From positions 35,117,494-35,181,493 of the forward strand of contig OY776133.1 in NCBI GenBank assembly GCA_963675135.1: DNA of 64,000 nucleotides, in the 5' to 3' direction. The notes under the pieces were generated by a model. It was given only the letters and a program-made list of their open reading frames with translations. It ran no database searches and was not told the DNA's origin. Position numbers and translations under genes: made by a program. This document shows, one piece after another, positions 21,333 through 31,100 of this stretch. This stretch comes from Galeopsis tetrahit (taxonomy: Eukaryota > Streptophyta > Magnoliopsida > Lamiales > Lamiaceae). Position 1 is the first letter of the stretch. Each line of letters starts with the position of its first letter.

Positions 21333-24166
21333 ATGACAACTACTGCTGCAAAGCATTTCTCCAATTTCATTGTAGTGTTCTCCCTTTTTCAGAGGATTTG
21401 TATTGCAACAGATTCAATAAAGGTTGATGAACAAGGCATAACATACGGCAAACCCCTTGTTTCAACTGGTGGGAAATTCGAGCTGGGATTCTTCAGCCCT
21501 GGAGATTCAAGAAAATGGTACTTCGGCCTCTGGTTCAAGAATGTAACAGAAAACACTTTTGTTTGGGTGTTGAACCGAGATTCTCCTCTCACTGATAATT
21601 CCGGGGTGTTAAAACTTCTCCACCCCGGAATTCTACTTCTCGTCAACAGCACGAATGGAACCGTGTGGACGTCGAATGCAACGACTTCTGTGCAAAACCC
21701 CGTTGCGCAGCTGCTCGACTCTGGAAATTTTGTGGTCAGGGACGCGAGGGATGACCGCCCCGAGAATTTCGTGTGGCAGAGTTTCGACCATCCGACGGAT
21801 ACCTACTTACCGGGTATGAATTTGGGGTGGAATTTAGTGAGTCGTAAAGAGAATTATCTTTGTTCATGGAAAAGCAGGGATGACCCGGCGACAGGGGAGT
21901 ATACTTATCATCTGGATCCCACTGGATACCCGCAGATAGTGATGAGGAGGGGTCCAGTTACTCTACTTCGAATCGGGCCCTGGAATGGAATCCGTTTTCC
22001 AGGGCAGCCAAACCCGATCCAGGATCCGACTTACAATCTGTCATTTGTGATGGATGATGGGAAGGTTTATTTGCATTCGACTGTGGTGGATAAATTGTTT
22101 ATTTCGAGGTACACGTTGAACCTTAGCGGGGTTGCACAGCGTCTGACTTGGGGCGATGGGAGTCGTGGTTGGGCGACGTATTTCCAGATTCCGTCAGACT
22201 TATGTGATGATTATAATAAGTGTGGTGCGTATGGTAGTTGTAATGTTGGAAAATCTAGGCCTTGTGAATGCCTTGATCAAAGGTTTGTGCCTAGGTGGGT
22301 TGGGCTTGGATCGGATTGGTCGAGTGGATGTGTTCGAAGGACGAATTTGAGTTGCCAGGGAGACGTGTTTGTGAAGTATTCGGGGATTAAGTTGCCGGAT
22401 GCAAGAAATTCTTGGCACAATGCGACGATGAGACTTGATGAATGCAAATCGGAGTGTTTGAAGAATTGTTGTTGTATGGGGTACTCACAGTTGGATATTA
22501 GGCAAGGGAGTGGATGTTTGATTTGGTTTAATGAGTTGGTTGATATCAGGGGTTTGTCTCAATATGGGCAGGATATTTACATCAGAATGGCTTCTTCTGA
22601 GGCAGGTAAGAATTATTTTGATGAACAAACCAAATTTCTTTAATTTTAATTGATTGAATTAGTTAAAAACTTAAAATACTGTTTGCAGATTCAAAAGGAA
22701 ATAGATCAAGAGAAATAGTAGTGATAGCCTGCAGTGTGATTGCGGTTGTGGCTCTCTTGCTCGTCGGATTATATCTATGTAATCTGAAGAGGAAGACGAA
22801 GAAGAAGATGTTGAAAGTAGAAGATGAGGATCATCCAGATTTGCCATTTTGGGACTTGTCTGTAATTCTGAAAGCAACAGATCACTTTTCGAACAGAAAC
22901 ATTCTTGGGGAAGGTGGATTTGGTCCCGTATACAAGGTAATTAATTTCTTTTTCGTATTCGTGAATAATTAGTGAATGAAAGAGAAATGCCCAACAAACC
23001 TGACCCAAGTTGTTGATCTCAGGGGGTGGTGGATGGAGGGAAAGAAATTGCAGTGAAACGATTGTCGAAGGAATCAAGACAAGGGATGGAGGAACTAAAG
23101 AATGAAATCATCCTCATCGCCAAACTTCAGCATCGAAATCTTGTTAAGCTTCTAGGATGCTGCATCCAACAAGATGAAAGTATACTCATCTACAAATATT
23201 TGCCTAACAAAAGCCTCGACGTTTTTCTATTTGGTTAGTCTTCTAATCCTTATAGTTCATAGTACCTTCACTTTGTTTACGATGTTTAAGTAGAAATGTT
23301 GCCAACATGTGTTGCACAGATGAATCAAAAAGTATGTTGCTCGATTGGCAGAAGCGCTTCCATATCATCAATGGAATTGCTAGAGGGCTGTTGTATCTTC
23401 ATCAAGATTCACGCTTGAGAATTATACATCGTGACCTTAAGGCTAGCAATATACTGCTCGATTCTGAGATGAACCCCAAGATATCAGACTTTGGATTAGC
23501 CAGATGTTTTGGAGGAAACGAAACTGAAGCTCAAACACTTCGCGTCGTTGGAACATAGTAAGAATCTTGTTGAATTGCTTCTCATATAAAAGTTTTAAGC
23601 TTGTTGTGACTATCAAATCTTGTGCATGCAGTGGATACATGTCTCCGGAGTATGCAGTGGATGGCCTGTTTTCGGTTAAATCAGACGTATTTAGCTTTGG
23701 CGTTCTACTGCTGGAAATTGTGTCTGGAAAAAGAAACAGAGGATTTTCCCACAATGAACACAGTCTCAACCTTCTAGGCCATGTAAGTCGGCTACACCAT
23801 TTGTAGTAAACAAAATACGAGGGTAAATGGTCCAAGTAATTTTATAATTTCGTGCAGGCATGGAAACTTTATAAAGAAGGGAGGTCGTTGGAAGTAGTCG
23901 ATGCAGCTCTAGACGGAAATTTTGAGTCGACGCAAGTGTTGAGGTCGATCGAAGTTGGTTTGTTATGCGTGCAACAGAATCCAGAAGACAGGCCAAGTAT
24001 GTCCACTGTGGTTTGGATGCTGGCAAGTCATGAAGCTGAAATTCCGGAAGCTAAGCATCCAGGTTTCTTCACTGAAAGAGGTGTTAATACGGGCCATCAT
24101 TCGACTAGCACGAAGGATACAAGTTCGACGAATAAATTGACGATTACGATGCCAGAGCCACGATAG
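21333..24166 (+). CDS. G-type lectin S-receptor-like Ser/Thr kinase 2 (SD1 type), six exons
   Basis: The proposed exons are 21333-22605, 22689-22936, 23023-23233, 23320-23557, 23632-23782 and 23858-24166, with intron phases identical to paralogue 1, giving 809 residues. A signal peptide starts at the ATG at 21333; its sequence differs from kinase 1. B-lectin, SLG, PAN, TM and kinase domains follow in the same order. Motifs: P-loop G-E-G-G-F-G-P-V-Y-K, Lys519, H-R-D-L-K-A-S-N with Asp616, D-F-G at 634-636 and S-P-E-Y. The juxtamembrane segment is more basic and longer (K-R-K-T-K-K-K). The C-terminal tail resembles kinase 1, ending I-T-M-P-E-P-R. The lectin half is about 95% identical in DNA to kinase 1 by eye, while the rest of exon 1 is more diverged. 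No stop or frameshift is seen. Confidence 0.92.
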
Positions 24167-25189
24167 TTTGACAACAAATTATATACTTATTTTTCAAATT
24201 TAATACTTAGTGTATATGATTGTTTGATTTGTGAAAAGAGTGCAAGTTGCTATATAATACTCCTCAAATTGTAAATGGAATAGTATAATTTTCTACACAC
24301 GGAAGAACTAGTGGCCTGTCAAAAATCAAAATACATGTGCGTATGACTGTATGAACAGCGCCTTTTTAGAATCTAGTGATGATTTACAGATTTAACAAAA
24401 CAAAAAAAAGAATTATTAATTGTAAATTTGCCCAGATTGCTGCCTGTAATTGTCTGACTGTATCTTTATTGAAATATATGTATGCTGATTCACGCAAATC
24501 ATTGTCTCTGACATTAATTTAAAATAGATTAATCTAAAACTTCTTGGGTGGGGCTACTAACATAACACCCAAGATATGTTATAAACAGTACAAATATTTT
24601 AAGACAAAAATAGGCATAACTAAATTTATTAAATAGTCATTTTAAACATATCAAGAAATTACACACACTACATGTTATCCACACCCGAACACAACACTTA
24701 CTCAACATTAAAAATATAAAATTACATCCGTCAAAAAAAAAAAAATAATATAAAATTACAAACTACATATATTATCAGCATAATTCTGTGTGTGTGGTAG
24801 TGCACCTTCTTGTGTGTACGATTGTTTCGATCATACACATTGTACGCTGCGCGACCGTATTTTTGGACGAACAGTCATGAAAGAAGCAAGAATGCAAAAA
24901 TCACATAAGAAAACATCAAGATCACTCAATGTATTTTATGCAGTCATATCTAATGTATTTTATTATGTTTTGTGTACAATGTAAACACTATAACTCATTT
25001 AATAATTCAAAAAATCTCTATAAATCATATAAACTCTAGAAATGTGGGGTGTGCTTAGTAATGGATAAAAAAAAATTCTAACTTTTTATTGGAAAAGGGC
25101 ATGAAAGGAATAAATTAGGGTGTGTTTAGTAAAACAAATTGATTTTTCAATTTTTGTGGGATTTGTTTTAACATTTGAAAATGTTTGTA
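24167..25189. other. Intergenic AT-rich region
   Basis: This is the 3' flank of kinase 2. No convincing gene or element termini were found. A 64-codon ORF at 24790-24984 has no recognisable domain. Confidence 0.6.
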
Positions 25190-25532
25190 ACATGGGTTTT
25201 TCTTAGTGTAGTCAAATAGTACAAAGTGACTATATAGTCAGCGCGTCGAAATGCGCCATGTGGCGTCGTATGTGTCGTATAAACCTGCTACCTGTTATAT
25301 AGGTTTTAATTAATTAAATCATTTTTTAAATTTTATTTTGTTATTTACTATATTATCCTTCTATTATATTCTATAAAATTATTTATTTTTAAAAACTAAA
25401 ATTTACGAAAAACAACAAAATTACTATCCAACCCTTTTTAATACAAATTTAATTGTTAATTCGAAAATGAATTAAACCTAAAAATAAACAATTAAATAAA
25501 TTAACATTCTGAATTGAAGAAGCCGAGTTAGG

Positions 25533-25632
25533 ATTCTTCTCCCCCAAATCAAGACCTCGTGTTTTCTCCCCCAAATCGCGACCTCAGATTATTCTCCTCC
25601 GAATCGCGACTTTAGACTCTTCTTCCCCAAAT
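25533..25632. repeat. Short imperfect tandem repeat (about 28 bp x 4)
   Basis: Four imperfect units of the type 'TTCTCCCCCAAATCGCGACC' precede the 86-bp minisatellite. They show no coding signal. Confidence 0.7.
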
Positions 25633-25976
25633 CGATACTCAGTCACCCGTGTAAATAGAAACATGTACTGGAAGAATTCTCAATTGCACGGTCCAACAAC
25701 CGTGCACAGTTGCACGGTCGATACTCAGTCACCCGGGTAAATAGAAACATGTACTGGAAGAATTTTCAGGTGCACGGTCCAACAACCGTGCACAGTTGCA
25801 CGATCGATACTCAGTCACCCGTGTAAATAGAAACATGTACTGGAAGAATTCTCAGTTGCACGGTCCAACAACCGTGCACAGTTGCACGGTCGATACTCAG
25901 TCACCCGTGTAAATAGAAACATGTACTGGAAGAATTCTCAATTGCACGGTGGATACTCAGTAAACCGTGCAATCCA
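25633..25976. repeat. 86-bp minisatellite, four copies plus partial
   Basis: Units start at 25633, 25719, 25805 and 25891, an exact 86-bp period, with few substitutions. A shortened, diverged continuation follows to about 26045. Each full unit contains GCACGGT-CCAACA-ACCGTGC, a perfect 7-bp stem with 6-nt loop, then another GCACGGT. The minus-strand ORF through it is an artefact of the repeat. Confidence 0.92.
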
Positions 25977-26353
25977 AAAAATTTGTTGTAGGTGCTCACT
26001 TTCACGGTCCAACAGCCATGCCAGGTTGCACGGTCGATATCGATGTTAAGTAAACCTTGAAAAAAAAAAGTTATTTTCTTGTTCACGTGCTCGAGCCACA
26101 AATAGAGTAGTAATGCAGACACACACGCATCTTTCTCATATTCGTATAAAATGCATATTTCATCTCAATTCAATATGATTATTGTTCACACTTAATTTTA
26201 GCATAAACGTATCTTATGACGTGGATTAAACAACACAAGAAATATTAAATTAATATTTAAATAAAAAACCAACAATTCAATAAAATTCCTGAAATACATA
26301 TGATCAATATTCATAAAAAAAATCTAACACTAATTATTTTGGTAGGATCAACA

Positions 26354-26764
26354 TTAATTAACGTTTTTAGAATCATCGTCTTTGTTGAGATCTTCATCAT
26401 TCTCTCGATCAATGTTGCTCTTTTTATTTGGACATCGCCCAATTTTATGTCCTGGATGTCCTGTAGTAGCTTTAGAAAACCCATACCGGGAACAGTCCCA
26501 CGCCATATTTTTTATAATGTTATTTCTCCGATCAGTGTGGCATTTTCGGCTCATAAATTCCTTTCGTCTTGCGTATATCTTATAAAATGCATTAGCTTCT
26601 TCCGTCGAAGCGAAAGTCATGCCCAAACTTGTATTGTCGTCTATGAGAGCATTTTTGAAATTGGCATACCCAAAATCCTCATCCGACCCCTCTTCTGAAC
26701 TCATGTGCTCCTCGTGTGATTCATCATCCACTTTGATATCTTCATATCCAACGTCTGAGAACAT
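26354..26764 (-). pseudogene. FAR1-like DNA-binding domain fragment
   Basis: The ORF from the Met at 26764 encodes about 136 residues: an acidic N-terminus (many Asp/Glu, about 1-45), then a FAR1-type N-terminal region with 'G-M-T-F-A-S-T-E-E-A' and 'A-F-Y-K-I-Y-A-R-R-K-E-F', then Cys/His-containing text near 'C-S-R-Y-G-F' and 'C-P-N-K-K'. An acidic tail follows and the ORF stops. Full FAR1/FHY3 or MULE proteins continue with a transposase core and SWIM zinc finger, which are absent here. It could be one exon of a spliced gene, a truncated element or a short FAR1-RELATED-like gene. An upstream Met would extend it by 36 residues with no similarity. Confidence 0.55.
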
Positions 26765-27474
26765 TGTGGAACGTTGTTGTACATACAAACTGCAACAGAA
26801 ACACATTAAAAGACATGTTATGCAACATCTTCCAATTTTACTACATTTTCCAATGTTATGCAACATCTTCATATTATATACTATATATCAACAATACGCA
26901 CAAAAGAATAAAAACAATCAACAGAAGGCTTGTGATTTCATTATATAAAAACACAAACAGGTATGTTTCTGAATATTTCAATCACCTATTTTAATGTCAT
27001 TTACGACAACTAACAACATGTGCTTCTAACATAAAATCGACGAATACCATGTGGTTATAAACATAAAATTCAATTTAAACACTATATTAAATATAAAATT
27101 CAAAACTTTACATGATGATTCAACTCTACATTATGTCCTTTTAGCTAGAGGATTCAAACAACGAATATGGTTAGGAATGTGCATTCAATAGACACTTCCT
27201 TTGCTAAATTCTGTTTCAAATTTTTTTTGAAGCATTTTGTCAAACACTTGTTGAGCAGTTATGTTTCTATTTGATTTGAGGCAATTTAAAAAACAATTAC
27301 TACTCAACAACTCAACCACAATTTTAACAATTTCACAATGTTAATTCAAATATTCATAACAAATGACGGAAGTAAGAAAAAATATGAAGATATACATAAG
27401 CAACGTTCAGTTGTAGTAATTCACCTACCCCACAATAATATTAAACTTACAAATTAAGAAAACTAAGGGGGGAG

Positions 27475-27590
27475 GAGATGATCGTCGGCGGCAGCAGGGA
27501 AGCAGCGCGTCGACGGCAGAAGGGCAACTGCTCGTCGGCGACAGAAGGGCAACTGCTCGTCGGCGGCGAAAGGGCTGAAGTGGAGTACGT
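27475..27590. repeat. GC-rich short tandem repeat
   Basis: A G/C-rich island in AT-rich surroundings contains 'AGAAGGGCAACTGCTCGTCG' twice (period about 29 bp), plus a third partial unit. It may be a 5' exon or leader of the FAR1-containing element, read from the minus strand. Flanking 26995-27474 shows nothing recognised. Confidence 0.55.
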
Positions 27591-28070
27591 GTTAAAACCT
27601 ACTTATTATATATGTTCTAGATTATAACTTCTTTAATTTAATTTTTTTTTTATTAATTTTAATAATAATATAAGGGTAAATAAGTAGTTTTATCATTATA
27701 TATTTTAATTAAATTAATTAATATAATAAATCTTTTTATTAAATTAAGGATGAAACTGTAAATTTAAAATTATATATTTTAATTAATTAAATTAATTATA
27801 AATATGACACCATGCGACACATACGTTGAATATTTTCAACACAAATTTCAAAAGGTAACAGGTCATCAGATATAAGCCTTTAGGTTTGATTTTTAATGGT
27901 TCTATTTAAATTGACTACGGTAGTCATACGACAACATACGACACTCTGACTACATGTAGAAGGTCCCTTGTAACATATTTAACTTCTTTCTTTCTTTCTC
28001 TTTATTTATGTTCTCTGTCGCGTTAAAAAAAAAAAGTGGGGTGACATAATTACAATAAATGACTAGTATT

Positions 28071-28392
28071 GGGTGAGACCGTCTCACGGAATGAGATCCT
28101 TGAGACGGGTCTCATTTAACCCTCATGTAAAAAAAAAAAGTGACAGTGTTTAATTAAAAAGTGTTAATGTTTAAATAAAAAATGATAGTTACTTTTGTTA
28201 AAAACATTATCAATTTTTAATTAAACACTATCACTTTTTTTACAAACAAAATATGTAAAAAAAAAAAAGGATTATACTACCCAATTTTTTTTATTTTTTT
28301 TTAAAAACTACCCAAAATTTTAGAATATGGGTTAAAAGGGATCCGTCTCACGAATAAAGGTCTCACGAGATCCGTGAGACCGTCTCACACAA
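28071..28392. mobile_element. Palindromic MITE with GTGAGACCGTCTCAC ends
   Basis: The left end has GGGTGAGACCGTCTCACGGA and the right end has the complementary 'TCCGTGAGACCGTCTCACAC'. Each end is itself nearly palindromic (GTGAGAC-CG/GG-TCTCAC). The interior includes an inverted 'AAAAAGTGATAGTGTTTAAT' pair. Target duplication is unclear. It is about 320 bp long and non-coding. Confidence 0.75.
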
Positions 28393-28904
28393 GTTTTTAC
28401 CTACAACAAACGTGAAACCTGCAGACCAATTTTGCAATTTACTCTCACAAAAAAGGGAAATGTCTTCCGGTCATGTACAAAACCTAAAATCATTGGATTT
28501 TGAAATTTTAGGTTGTGTTTTGATGAAAATATTTGATTTGAGGAGACATTTTAAATGAAAAGAGTTAAAAATAGATAAATGACATGGTTTTAATGAATAT
28601 TTAAAATCCTTTCAATTTTAATTAAAAAAATATATGTTAAAACCTAAGTATTTAAAATTCATTCATTTATTTTTTTGGGGAGTTGCATTTTAGTTCCCTT
28701 CACTCCTCCCCATTACATTTAGGTGCCACCTTTTTAAAAAGTTACTAATAGATGCAAAATGACATTTAATATTACTATTATACCCCTTGTTTGAATTATT
28801 GAATTATAATGGGACTTTCCAATGTTCCTTCAATTTTAATTTTCTTACAAATAATTTTCATTTCTCTTTCTCTACAAAATAATAAATACAATATCAAATA
28901 TTTT
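28393..28904. other. Intergenic AT-rich sequence
   Basis: No ORF, terminus or repeat could be assigned here. Confidence 0.5.
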
Positions 28905-29100
28905 GATAGATATAGTTAAGTTTGATTAGTTTGCTGTACAAGCTAATAAGCTAGTATCACTAGACCAGACAAGTTGAGTTGTATAAATCAATATATAATC
29001 TATATTTTATTTTGATATTTTAGAAAAGTTCAAAAATTTTATTCACCCTCTTCTCTAAACTTTTTCACTTAATCTTATTCACTTGTTTCTGGGACCAACA
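28905..29100 (+). repeat. 3' fragment of a large-Copia LTR
   Basis: The sequence ends 'CACTTGTTTCTGGGACCAACA', preceded by 'ATTCACCCTCTTCTCTAAAC', matching the last about 80 bp of the solo LTR at 8710-10167. The 5' part could not be traced. Confidence 0.55.
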
Positions 29101-29103
29101 CTT

Positions 29104-29252
29104 TTTCACTCGTTTTTTGGACCATACAAATCTAACTTTGTGATCTTGTCACCACTAAGCAGACCTTGCTTAGACAACTTTAGTAAGCCCTTCTCACTTA
29201 CATGAGCTTACTTTTTGTGCCATAAAAAAGTGTTGTCTTGCACCTTTGCCAT
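29104..29252 (-). pseudogene. Copia GAG-pre-integrase fragment, left piece (Tork-like)
   Basis: Read on the minus strand, this encodes text of the 'L-W-H-x-x-L-A-H-V-S-E-K-G-L' and 'L-S-K-Q-G-L-L-S-G-D-K-I' type, characteristic of the GAG-pre-integrase domain of Tork-like Copia elements. It contains an in-frame stop. Its upstream part lies on the other side of the hAT element, at 34252-34318. The rest of the element is missing. Confidence 0.75.
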
Positions 29253-29623
29253 TAGGTGTGGGAATGGGCCAGGCCTTGGTAGGCTTTAAGAAAAAAAATA
29301 TGGCCTGTTATATATTTTTTAGGCCCGAGCCTGGCCATGGCCTGTCATAGACTTTTTTTAAAGGCTCAAGTCTGGTCTTTTTAATAAAGGCCGGTTCCGA
29401 AAGCCTTTTAAAGGCCTCTTAATCTTATTAACGTATTTTTTTTAAAAAAAATCTACAACAGTATTATAATCAAATTATAAAAATTAACTCTTTAAATCTC
29501 AAAATGAAGAAATAGAAGTAATAAAATGTTCCAAAAAAAATATTCAACTATTTTTTCAACTATCACAAAGAAAAATATAACCAGTGTTACTAAATTTTTT
29601 TATTTTTTTATTTGAAAATCACA

Positions 29624-31100
29624 TCTTAATACTCTATATTTGTGAGAATATAATGAGACACGTGTCACACTTCTTTTCTTCTACACAATCTCTCTCTTCA
29701 CCAAAATCGTCTATTTCAAAATCCCTGCATTCTTAGCCATTCTAATTAAAAAATATCATTTTTCCTATTTTAATCTCAAAATTTTAAATTATAATTATTA
29801 TATTTAATCTCTCTCCCCTTCAAATTCTTCTATTTCAAATCTTAATACTCTATATTTGTGAGAATATAATGGGACACGTGTCATATTTCTATTCTTCTAC
29901 ACAATCTCTCTCTTCACCAAAATCGTCTATTTCAAAATCTCTGCATTCTCAGCCATTCTGATTAAAAAAATTCATTTTTCCTATTTTAATCTCAAAATTT
30001 TAAATTATAATTATTATTTTTAATCTCTCTCCCCGTCAAATTCTTCTATTTCAAATCTTATCTTATCTTAATACTCTATATTTGTGAGAATATAATGAGA
30101 CACGTGTCACAATTCTTTCCCTCTACACAATCTCTCTCTTCACCAAAATCGTCTATTTCAAAATCCCTGCATTCTCAGCATTCTGATTAAAAAAAATTCA
30201 TTTTTCCTATTTTAATCTCAAATTTTTAAATTATAATTATTATTTTTAATCTCTCTCCCCTTCAAATTCTTCCATTTCAAAATCTTAATCTTAATCTTAA
30301 TACTCTATATTTGTGAGAATATAATGAGACACGTGTCACAATTCTTTCCCTCTACACAATCTCTCTCTTCACCAAAATCGTCTATTTCAAATCCCTGCAT
30401 TCTCAGCCATTCTAATTAAAAAATATTCATTTTTCCTATTTTAATCTCAAATTTTTAAATTATAATTATTATTTTTAATCTCTCTCCCCTTCAAATTCTT
30501 ATATTTCAAATCTTAATACTTTATATTTGTGAGAATATAATGAGACACGTGTCACAATTCTTTCCCTCTACACAATCTCTCTCTTCATCAAAATCGTCTA
30601 TTTCAAAATCCCTGCATTCTCAGCCATTCTGATTAAAATAATTCATTTTTCCTATTTTAATCTCAAAATTTTAAATTATAATTATTATTTTTAATCTCTC
30701 TCCCCTTCAAATTCTTCTATTTCAAAATCTCAATATTGTCAAGCATTCTTATTTTAAAAAAATAATTCTTCTAATTTGTCAAATTCTTCCATTTCAAATC
30801 TTAATCTTTATTTGATTCTTTAATATTATAATTAAAAAAATGAAGTTCGATTTAGAATATCTTAATCTTAATGATCTTAATACTCTATATTGTGAGAATA
30901 TAATGGGACACGTGTCACAATTCTATCCCTCTACACAATCTCTCTCTTCACCAAAATCGTCCATTTTGAAATTCCTGCATTCTTAGGTAGATTAAAAAAA
31001 TTCATTTTTTCTATTTTAATCTCAAAATTTTAAATTATAATTATTATTTTTAATCTCTCTCCCCTTCAAATTCTTCCATTTCAAAATCCCAATATTGTCA
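29624..31100 (+). repeat. Tandem array of about 216-230-bp units inside the Helitron
   Basis: The landmark 'TGTGAGAATATAATG(A/G)G' followed by ACACGTGTCA occurs near 29641, 29857, 30083, 30312, 30528 and 30892. Each unit also contains 'CAATCTCTCTCTTCACC' and 'AATCGTCTATTTC'. Two decayed relatives lie near 32242 and 32670 and have lost the palindrome. Confidence 0.88.

Larger units (their letters stand above)
25190..27960 (-). mobile_element. Possible Mutator-like element with FAR1-type fragment
   Basis: Both edges carry diverged 'TGTAGTCA' and 'GTCGTATG(T)' motifs in inverted orientation (about 25197-25275 and 27785-27955). Between them lie an AT-rich arm on each side, minisatellites and a minus-strand FAR1-domain ORF. 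FAR1-type DNA-binding domains occur in Mutator-like transposases and in derived host transcription factors. The inverted ends are weak and no target duplication was established, so the element assignment is tentative. Confidence 0.35.

Noticed and set aside
17341..24166. A self-incompatibility S-locus
   Set aside because: The kinases have S-domains, but this family is large in all plants. No SCR/SP11-like small Cys-rich ligand gene was seen nearby.
25633..25976. CRISPR-like array
   Set aside because: The full 86-bp units repeat without unique spacers and the sequence is a plant nuclear genome.
25901..26122. 73-codon minus-strand ORF
   Set aside because: It lies over the 86-bp minisatellite, and its text is the repeat translated.
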